Assembly (NCBI GenBank): GCA_964521425.1 | Contig: CAZFRO010000003.1 | Coordinates: 1-64,000 of the forward strand | Direction: 5' to 3' | Length of the DNA: 64,000 nt | DNA from: Joyebacterum sp964521425 | GTDB taxonomy: Bacteria; Joyebacterota; Joyebacteria; Joyebacterales; Joyebacteraceae | Shown: positions 57,925-64,000 of the stretch, in pieces | Numbering within the stretch: the first letter of the stretch is position 1 | How the letters are laid out: every line of letters begins with the position of its first letter | The notes under the pieces: generated by a model | Databases searched by the model: none | Seen by the model: the letters and a program-made list of their open reading frames with translations, nothing else | What the model was told of the DNA's origin: nothing | Program-made: the position numbers and the translations under genes

Positions 57925-60351
57925 CGCTATGTGCACCGATCTCCTCGCCTTGAGGAGTATCGGGAGCGGAATGAGCAGGGCGACAAGGACGAACGAGTTC
58001 AACACTCCGAGTGCCTTCATCGCCCCCGTGAGTCCCATGACGGGCAGCAGGAAGACCGCGGCGGCCGTCGCCCCCAGTGCTGCTCCGAGAAGGTCGGCCG
58101 CATAGAGACGCCCGCCCGCTGCCGCGACAGGTCCGATCTCGAGTCCGTCTCGCGTGCCTCGCGGAGCAGAAAGCGCAGCGGCCATGGGGAACTGCGCCCC
58201 GGCAAGAATGGCGGAGGCAACGACCAGGAGTGGGAAGAGCGATGCCCAGTTCACGAGGCTCTCGGGTGGAAGTGCGGATATGGCATGAACGGCTCCCGCG
58301 AATACGAGTGGAACGAGGCATATCCCAGCCTGAAGAGCGACGAAGACGGGGAGGTTCGCACGCCGCCGGGCGATACGGGAGCCAATCCAGCCGCCGCCGG
58401 CGAGCCCTCCCATGAATGCTGCTGCAATGAGCGCGAGATCCCTGTAGACGTAGCCGTAGAGATTCTGAAACGTGAGGATCGCGCCGATCTGCAGGGTCAT
58501 CTCAGTGAACCCGACTACGATTATCGCGAGCACAACGGCGGACCTGAACGCGACATGTGCGAGATCCTCAGCGTCAGCATGATGCTTTCCGCGGATCCAG
58601 GACAAGAGCGCCGAGATCAGGGTGACTACGAGAAGCAGCCCGCCCAGGATGAGTGTGTTCCTTGGTGTGAATGCTCGAGCCGCCGAGGTGAAGATCCCCG
58701 GAGTCGAGCCGAATTGGCGATTCCACAGGACGAGGGAAAGCAGATAGCCGGCCGGTTCGAGATCACGGTTGATCGGAGCATCCACTCTGAGAAGCGAACT
58801 CTCAAGCGACGAGATTCGCTCGGGGAGCAATCTGTCGCGCAAGTAGTAATCGCGGAAGTGCACGACGTCCAGACCACGCTCTTCGACGCGTCGCGAGATT
58901 TCCTCGGTGTTCCTTGTGATCAAGCATCCATCCATCGTCGCCAGGATGTGACAGGGGTCACCGGGGAAGACTATCACGCTATCAAAGACCTCGGACATCG
59001 TACGTCTCAGGCACTCGATGAGGCCCGCCAGCTCGCCGCTCACGTAGTTCTCCGAGGATGTCACGGAGATTGCCACAAGCCCAGCAGGCGCCGTCGCGGT
59101 CGAGACCTGTCGGAAGAACTCCTGCGTATAGAAGCGATTCAGGAGCGTGGTTGTGGGGTCGGGCATACTGACGATGACGACGTCGTAGACGCCAGGCAGG
59201 GACCGCATCACGAAGAGGCGTGCATCCGTGAAGACGGTTGTGACCCTCGTGTCGCCTATCCCAGCAGTGAGAGACGTCCCGTGAACGGCAATCGCTTCCC
59301 GTACGAGGCGAGGATCGAGCTCAACGTAGTCGAGAGTGAGGACCGTGGGGTGCTTCAGTATCTCCTCAAGAGATCCGCCAAGCCCTCCTCCGAGGAGAAG
59401 AACTGAGCGAGGGTTGGCATGCTCTATCATCGCCAGGTGGACCGCCTCCTCGGAGGCAAACCGGTTCGGAGAGGAGGCGACGAGCAGACCGTTCTCGTAG
59501 ATGCTTCTTTGGGATCCGGTACGCGTCGTTACGACGCGACCGTAGATGGAGTCGCTCGTCGCGATGAACCCGAGTTCTCTCCACTGGGCGCCCACGGTGG
59601 CGCGGTCCAGCCAAGCGCCGGGTCCGACAAGGGCGAGAGCAAAGAGAACAAGAACGACCAGAGGGACAGCCACTCTGCCTCGTGGAGGTCGCGACACGCT
59701 GGTCAAGACGAGGAGGAGACCGGCCAGGGAAGAGAGGAGGCCCGAAAGGAGTGCGATAGAGAGTGGCCCCATGCTGCCAAGCAGGACAAGACTGAGGAGC
59801 GGGCCGGCGATCAGGGCCCCAAGCGCCTCATAGACGTAGACGTCTCCCACTGATTCGGCTGCGAGCAGTGCGCTCCCGGAACGACCGCGCCGCGATTGGG
59901 CGCGCTCGCGGGACGCCACAGCCGCTGACAGGGCGAACATGAAGCCCGAGAGAAGCGTGAATGGCACGACCGAGAGCGCTGTTCCGAGAACGAGCGGCTG
60001 CACACCTGTGAGTTCACCTGGTGAGATTCCAATGAGCCGGCCGGCCACCCTCGAGAGCAGGATGGCCAGAGGAGAGACGACGGCCAATGCTACGAAGGCG
60101 GTGGCGAGCGTTCCTCGATCGGCGCGCTCGAGTCCAGGTACACGGCTCGCGAGGGCGCTTCCGGCCGCGGCCGAGATCAGCCACACGGATAGCGTGATGC
60201 CGAGCGACATCTCGTTACCGTGCCACGCGACCATTAGTTCCCGCAGGAGCAGCGCCTGGATCGTGAGCGTGGCGAAGCCAAGAGTGGCGAACGCCAATCG
60301 TGGAACGAGCATCCCGCTCGAAGTCAATGAGTTCTCTCCGCCTCTTATCAT
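57910..60351 (-). CDS. Multi-pass membrane protein with a spermidine synthase-like domain
   Basis: An 813-residue protein in three parts: about six N-terminal membrane helices (1-245), a soluble spermidine synthase-like methyltransferase-fold domain (about 255-520), and seven or so C-terminal helices (565-800). The soluble domain shows SIYENGLLVASSPNRFASEEAVHLAMIEHANP and VLLLGGGLGGSLEEILKHPTV, then DYVELDPRLV and NRFYTQEFF. The family GGGDGG loop reads GGGLGG here, so the conserved Asp is lost, and the active-site DSSDP region reads SMPDPTTT. True polyamine synthesis is therefore doubtful. Similar fused membrane proteins are common in bacteria but uncharacterised. An ATG 13 codons later is an alternative start. 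Confidence 0.78.
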   Translation of the reverse strand: MIRGGENSLTSSGMLVPRLAFATLGFATLTIQALLLRELMVAWHGNEMSLGITLSVWLISAAAGSALASRVPGLERADRGTLATAFVALAVVSPLAILLSRVAGRLIGISPGELTGVQPLVLGTALSVVPFTLLSGFMFALSAAVASRERAQSRRGRSGSALLAAESVGDVYVYEALGALIAGPLLSLVLLGSMGPLSIALLSGLLSSLAGLLLVLTSVSRPPRGRVAVPLVVLVLFALALVGPGAWLDRATVGAQWRELGFIATSDSIYGRVVTTRTGSQRSIYENGLLVASSPNRFASEEAVHLAMIEHANPRSVLLLGGGLGGSLEEILKHPTVLTLDYVELDPRLVREAIAVHGTSLTAGIGDTRVTTVFTDARLFVMRSLPGVYDVVIVSMPDPTTTLLNRFYTQEFFRQVSTATAPAGLVAISVTSSENYVSGELAGLIECLRRTMSEVFDSVIVFPGDPCHILATMDGCLITRNTEEISRRVEERGLDVVHFRDYYLRDRLLPERISSLESSLLRVDAPINRDLEPAGYLLSLVLWNRQFGSTPGIFTSAARAFTPRNTLILGGLLLVVTLISALLSWIRGKHHADAEDLAHVAFRSAVVLAIIVVGFTEMTLQIGAILTFQNLYGYVYRDLALIAAAFMGGLAGGGWIGSRIARRRANLPVFVALQAGICLVPLVFAGAVHAISALPPESLVNWASLFPLLVVASAILAGAQFPMAAALSAPRGTRDGLEIGPVAAAGGRLYAADLLGAALGATAAAVFLLPVMGLTGAMKALGVLNSFVLVALLIPLPILLKARRSVHIAKDPA

Positions 60352-60360
60352 GATGCTCTG

Positions 60361-60366
60361 AGTCTA
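60361..60366 (-). promoter_or_regulatory. Possible -10 box close to the start codon of the spermidine synthase-like gene
   Basis: On the minus strand TAGACT (60366-60361) is followed after nine bases by the ATG at 60351. No good -35 is seen at normal distance. If real, the transcript would have almost no leader, like the gene at 16231. Confidence 0.3.
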
Positions 60367-60444
60367 GCAGAGGGGGAGACGGTCAGGAGCACGAATGGGA
60401 CCGAACTCTGCGTCCAGTCTTCGGTTAGACGCCCAGAAAACGGT

Positions 60445-60473
60445 TGACACTCGCGAGATGGGTCTGTTAGCCT
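60445..60473 (+). promoter_or_regulatory. Possible promoter for the GT9-flippase operon
   Basis: Perfect TTGACA (60445-60450), with TTAGCC at 60468-60473 after 17 bases as a poor -10. The gene begins about 140 bases downstream. The rest of the 260-base divergent gap shows no gene. Confidence 0.35.
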
Positions 60474-60613
60474 TCGACGCAGTAACGCTCGGCGGTGCTG
60501 CGTTTTCCCGCATTGTGCAAGCAATGTAGAGGGCATGGTTCGTCTTCGGCAAGCTGATCTACCCATGTCATCGTCGTAGCCCGCATCCAATCGCGCGGCC
60601 TCCGGGAGGCGTG

Positions 60614-61777
60614 ATGTTGCAGAGTAAAGACAGAGAAGAGCCCCAGGTCGCTGAGTTCCTGACTCACTCCGCAGGGGATCCAGGGGTCGGGGCGAGTGGG
60701 CATCCAAGGCTCGCCCATTTCATAAAGAAGTACATCGAGCGCTTCAAGCGTCCGGAGCCTGTCTCGTTTTCGCAGGCTTTCAGCAGCGTGGAGCGCATTC
60801 TTGTCATACCCGAGCGTGGCGTTACGGGTGCGCTCTTCGCCGTACCGACGCTGCGAGCCATGAGACGCGGCTTTCCCAATGGGAAGATCGCAGTGCTCGT
60901 CCACGACGAGGACAAGGATCTCCTGGATGGGAGTGTCGAAGTCGATAGGGTGATCGGGTACAGCCTTCCACGCGGGATCAAGCGTTACCCCGCTCTCCTG
61001 GCCCTGGCCAAGCGCTTCAAGTCCTACCGTCTTGATCTTGCGATCATCCTGGACAGAGAGTTCGATCTGGAGAGGGTCTTCCTCTGCTACCTCACGGGCG
61101 CGATGGTGCGGGCAGGGCTCGAGAGTGAAGAGAGTCATCCGCTTCTGAACCTAGAGGTGAGCCGGAACGTGTCGGGTAGCACACGCGCGCAGCTCGGGAT
61201 CGAAGTCGCGCGCGTCATGGGGATAGACGTTGCGGGGTTGCGTCTGAGCTGGGAGGTGCCGGAGCGAGAGTTGCGGCTGGCCGAACAGCTCGTTCATTTC
61301 AGAAAGCCCCGTGAGGACGAACTGCTGATCGGATTCGATCCGGGGCCCGGGCGTGGTGGGACTTCGATATCCAGCACCCAGCAGGCGAAGCTCCTGGACC
61401 GTATCTGTCAGGATTTCCACGCGAGGGCCATTCTCCTGACTGCACCCGAGCACCACGAGTTCGTAGGGAGACTGGAATCGATGCTGTCGAGGGATCCGAT
61501 CGTCGTGCAGCAGCGGCGGATGTGTGATGTCGTTAGTCTGCTTAGTCAGTGCGATCTCTTCGTTGCCGGCAATACCGACCTCGTCTACTTCGCGATAGCC
61601 ATGAATGTCCCGACGGTGTCGCTAATGACGCCACCGGAGATGGGGGAGGAGGCGTTTCCAGAGTCGGAGCGCCTGGCTGTTGTGAGGCTGACTCCCGGAG
61701 CGAGGTTTCCGATAGAGGACTTCATGGAGAGGACGCAGTCGGTTCTCTTGAAGGGCGCTCCGAAAGAGAAGGCGTAG
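60614..61777 (+). CDS. Glycosyltransferase family 9 protein (ADP-heptose transferase-like)
   Basis: A 387-residue GT-B fold enzyme like the LPS heptosyltransferases. After an N-terminal extension of about 60 residues it shows RILVIPERGVTGALFAVPTLRAMRRGFPNGKIAVLVHDEDKDLL, then LIGFDPGPGRGGTSISSTQQ and DLFVAGNTDLVYFAIAMNVPTVSLMTPPEM, the conserved C-terminal donor-site region (GNTD in place of the more usual GxDTG or GNDSG). It probably adds a sugar to the LPS core or another envelope glycan; the donor is unknown. GGGAGG precedes the start (ATG 60614, or GTG 60611). The flippase gene follows after one base. Confidence 0.8.
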   Translation: MLQSKDREEPQVAEFLTHSAGDPGVGASGHPRLAHFIKKYIERFKRPEPVSFSQAFSSVERILVIPERGVTGALFAVPTLRAMRRGFPNGKIAVLVHDEDKDLLDGSVEVDRVIGYSLPRGIKRYPALLALAKRFKSYRLDLAIILDREFDLERVFLCYLTGAMVRAGLESEESHPLLNLEVSRNVSGSTRAQLGIEVARVMGIDVAGLRLSWEVPERELRLAEQLVHFRKPREDELLIGFDPGPGRGGTSISSTQQAKLLDRICQDFHARAILLTAPEHHEFVGRLESMLSRDPIVVQQRRMCDVVSLLSQCDLFVAGNTDLVYFAIAMNVPTVSLMTPPEMGEEAFPESERLAVVRLTPGARFPIEDFMERTQSVLLKGAPKEKA

Positions 61778-61778
61778 C

Positions 61779-63743
61779 ATGAGAGACTTCCTGCGCCTGA
61801 TGCGATACGTGAGACCGTACTGGCGTCGCCTCCTGGCGGCGCTACTGTGCATGGCGGTCTTTGCTGCTCTTAGCGGCGTGTCGCTCGGTATGATTCTCCC
61901 CTTTGTGAACGTGCTCTTCGAGGAGCAGGCGCTTCTGACTGGCGGCGGGGATGTGGCTATCGTCGCCCCGGCCGAGATCCCCGGCGAACCTGCGGGCAGC
62001 GCAGGCGATCTCCTGGACACGGTAGTGGATGACATCGAGAGCCGGGACATCGGGCTCGGCGGCATCAATGGAGAGCTCCGCATCCGACTGCTTGCGGTGT
62101 TTGCGAGCGACACACCCCAGTCAGCGCTGCTCAAGATCTGTATCGGGTTGATCGTCGTCTTTCTCGTGCGGGCCATCGTCTTCTATCTCCAGGCCCTTCT
62201 GATGATCACTCTCGAGCAGCGCGTCATCCGGGACTTGAGAAACGCCATCTTCTCCCATCTCACCAGGTTGTCTCTCTCATTCTTCCAGCGCGGGCAGACA
62301 GGCCAGCTCATCTCGCGTGTCACGAACGACGTGATGCTCGTGCGCGGCGCGCTTGTGGCGACCTTCGCTCAGATGTTCAGAGAGGCGCTTCTGGCCATCA
62401 TCTACCTCGGCGTGGCCGTGTGGATAAGCTGGCGTCTCTCGATCATCACTGTGCTCGTGCTTCCTCCGATGATGCTGCTCATAGGGCGGCTCGGAATCCG
62501 GCTCAGACGCCGGAACGTCCGAATCCAGGAGAAGATGGCCGACATCACATCGACCCTCGAGGAGTCGATCTCCGGTATCAGGGTTGTTCAGGCGTTCAGC
62601 ATGGAGGAGTACGAGCGGAAGCGGTTCTTCTCTCACACCGCGGGCTACCTGAGGCGCTTCGTCAGGATGGAGGCGCTTGGCGCGCTTGCCGGCCCTCTGA
62701 CGGAGTTCCTCGGCGTCGTCGGCGTTGTCGTCATCCTCTGGTACGGTGGGCGTCAGGTGCTTCTGACAGAGACGATCTCATCGGATTGGTTTCTCATGTT
62801 CCTCGCCGCCTCGCTTTCGACGATGCAGCCACTGAGGAACATATCGAGGGCCAACACCGCACTCCAGACAGGTCTTGCGGCGACCGGCAGGGTCTTTGAG
62901 ATTCTCGACACGGAGTCCGCTATCAAGAATATCCAGGGCGCCGAGCCAATCAGTGGACTGGATGATGTCATTCGCTATGAAGGCGTGACCTTCAGCTACG
63001 AGACCGGGCCGGAAGTGCTTCACGACATTGATCTCTCGATACGGAAGGGTGAGGTCGTGGCGATTGTCGGTTCGAGCGGAGCAGGGAAGACGACTCTGTT
63101 GGATCTCTTGCCGCGCTTCTACGATCCGGTGGCAGGGTGCATCACAGTCGACGGACGCGACATAAAGGAAATCGAACTCGGTTCTCTTCGGGACCTGATG
63201 GGGATCGTTACGCAGGAGACGATACTCTTCAATGATACGCTCGGAGCGAACATCGCCTACGGTGTTGTGGGCGCCGGCCGCGAGGAGATCGTTGCGGCTG
63301 CGGAGGCAGCGAACGCGCGAGAGTTCATCGAGGCGATGCCGGAGGGGTATGACTCGATGATCGGTGAGAGAGGAACGAGACTCTCCGGCGGCGAGAGACA
63401 GCGCATCGCGATTGCCCGTGCCCTGCTCAAGGACCCTCCGATTCTGATCTTCGATGAGGCGACGTCCTCGCTGGATACCGAGTCAGAACGATTGGTGCAG
63501 GGCGCCATAGAACGACTGCTTGAGGGCAGAACCGTCCTGATCATTGCCCATCGTCTGTCGACCGTAAGGAACGCCGACCGGATCATTGTGGTCGACGGTG
63601 GTTCGATTGCGGAGAGCGGCACCCACGTTGAGCTCATGCGACAAGATGGGCTGTACCGGCGTCTCTACGAGATGCAGTTCGGCGACGAGGATGGAGACGA
63701 TCGTGGCGACGACGGGATCCGGGAGCGGCAGTCCGCTTCCTGA
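61779..63743 (+). CDS. MsbA-like ABC exporter (lipid A flippase type)
   Basis: A half-size exporter of 654 residues with six membrane helices and a C-terminal ATPase: Walker A GSSGAGKTT (residue 431), LRDLMGIVTQETILFNDTLGANIAYG, signature LSGGERQRIAIARALLKDPP and Walker B LIFDEATSSLD. The layout matches MsbA, which flips lipid A-core across the inner membrane. The loop between helices 1 and 2 is unusually long (about 50-110, with GGGDVAIVAPAEIPGEPAGSAG), while MsbA has roughly half that. It lies between two GT9 glycosyltransferase genes, supporting a lipopolysaccharide role; other lipid-linked substrates are possible. Confidence 0.82.
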   Translation: MRDFLRLMRYVRPYWRRLLAALLCMAVFAALSGVSLGMILPFVNVLFEEQALLTGGGDVAIVAPAEIPGEPAGSAGDLLDTVVDDIESRDIGLGGINGELRIRLLAVFASDTPQSALLKICIGLIVVFLVRAIVFYLQALLMITLEQRVIRDLRNAIFSHLTRLSLSFFQRGQTGQLISRVTNDVMLVRGALVATFAQMFREALLAIIYLGVAVWISWRLSIITVLVLPPMMLLIGRLGIRLRRRNVRIQEKMADITSTLEESISGIRVVQAFSMEEYERKRFFSHTAGYLRRFVRMEALGALAGPLTEFLGVVGVVVILWYGGRQVLLTETISSDWFLMFLAASLSTMQPLRNISRANTALQTGLAATGRVFEILDTESAIKNIQGAEPISGLDDVIRYEGVTFSYETGPEVLHDIDLSIRKGEVVAIVGSSGAGKTTLLDLLPRFYDPVAGCITVDGRDIKEIELGSLRDLMGIVTQETILFNDTLGANIAYGVVGAGREEIVAAAEAANAREFIEAMPEGYDSMIGERGTRLSGGERQRIAIARALLKDPPILIFDEATSSLDTESERLVQGAIERLLEGRTVLIIAHRLSTVRNADRIIVVDGGSIAESGTHVELMRQDGLYRRLYEMQFGDEDGDDRGDDGIRERQSAS

Positions 63744-64000
63744 GGACAGCATACTGGTCGTTCGGATGAGCTCAGTCGGTGATATCGTTCTGACCGAACC
63801 CGTGACGGCGGCCCTCAGACGCGCGTACCCGAGCGCGCGAATCGGGTTTGCCGTCAAGCGGCAGTACGTCGACCTAGTCGCATCCAATCCGGCAGTAGAC
63901 ACCGTTCATCTTCTGGAAGACAGCTCCCTCTCGGCCCTCTGGCGCTTGTGCCGCGAGGTGCGAGCGCAAGGCTACTCAGCCGTTGTGGATCTCCACAGGA
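63691..64000 (+). CDS. Glycosyltransferase family 9 protein, N-terminal part, cut by the window end
   Basis: An open frame from ATG 63691 runs to the window edge without a stop. After a Gly/Ser-rich start it reads SILVVRMSSVGDIVLTEPVT, then AALRRAYPSARIGFAVKRQY, VDLVASNPAVDTVHLLEDSS and GYSAVVDLHR. The R.SS.GD motif and the strand order are those of LPS heptosyltransferases (WaaC/WaaF type), and this matches the family better than the GT9 gene at 60614. It overlaps the flippase gene by 53 bases; a start at ATG 63766 would remove the overlap but also cut the first strand. Confidence 0.8.
   Translation, partial: METIVATTGSGSGSPLPEDSILVVRMSSVGDIVLTEPVTAALRRAYPSARIGFAVKRQYVDLVASNPAVDTVHLLEDSSLSALWRLCREVRAQGYSAVVDLHR

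Noticed and set aside
57931..59406. A 491-codon plus-strand frame opposite the spermidine synthase-like gene
   Set aside because: Composition is Arg/Glu/His-rich with no family motifs. It mirrors the minus-strand gene, which has clear helices and a domain, so it is a GC-bias shadow.

Overview
The window is a gene-dense stretch of high-GC DNA from a diderm (Gram-negative type) bacterium. Lipid A and core genes, BamA, BamD, TamB, Skp, LolCD and TonB-ExbBD show the outer membrane. Several traits point to the FCB superphylum or a nearby uncultivated lineage of the Eisenbacteria or Krumholzibacteria kind: an LpxC-FabZ fusion, PorV-like barrels, a FlgD-Ig surface protein, a GWxTD-domain protein, secreted beta-helix proteins and an AmmeMemoRadiSam pair. 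The taxonomic placement is inference. I saw no rRNA, tRNA, CRISPR array, transposase or prophage gene. This looks like core chromosome rather than an accessory island.

Layout. 1-2.8 kb: promoter, long leader, then exbB, two exbD and tonB, closed by a terminator. 3.1-11 kb: a Yip1-like membrane protein and a MacAB-TolC type export operon (TolC, adaptor, ATPase, two FtsX-type permeases) ending in a GWxTD protein. 11-15.4 kb: amidohydrolase, a convergent aspartate kinase, and a dihydrolipoyl dehydrogenase divergent from it. 15.5-20.6 kb: secreted and outer-membrane proteins, including one expressed from what looks like a leaderless promoter. 20.6-26.4 kb: bamD, nadD, polA, coaE and prfB; prfB keeps the +1 programmed frameshift. 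26.5-35.3 kb: a beta-helix exoprotein, lysS, lolC/lolD, and mcsA-mcsB-clpC (protein-arginine phosphorylation and proteolysis) without ctsR.

35.5-51.3 kb is an envelope-biogenesis supercluster: tamB, bamA, skp, lpxD, lpxC-fabZ, lpxA, a Gfo/Idh/MocA oxidoreductase, lpxB, a DUF374-waaA fusion and lpxK. No lpxH or lpxI is present. 51.4-56.7 kb: nadA and nadB, then a Memo-AMMECR1 fusion with a lipoprotein-like signal and a radical SAM enzyme with an N-terminal membrane segment. 56.8-64 kb: a second beta-helix exoprotein, a large membrane protein with a spermidine-synthase-like domain (minus strand), then a GT9 glycosyltransferase, an MsbA-like flippase and the start of another GT9 gene cut by the window end.

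The points most worth following are: (1) a shared C-terminal tag (PVE..SWG..K.L) on two otherwise different beta-helix exoproteins 30 kb apart, which could be a sorting signal; (2) the apparently exported AmmeMemoRadiSam pair; (3) the mcsAB-clpC operon in a diderm; (4) a PorV barrel fused to an unrecognised domain; (5) repeated short tandem duplications at gene junctions.
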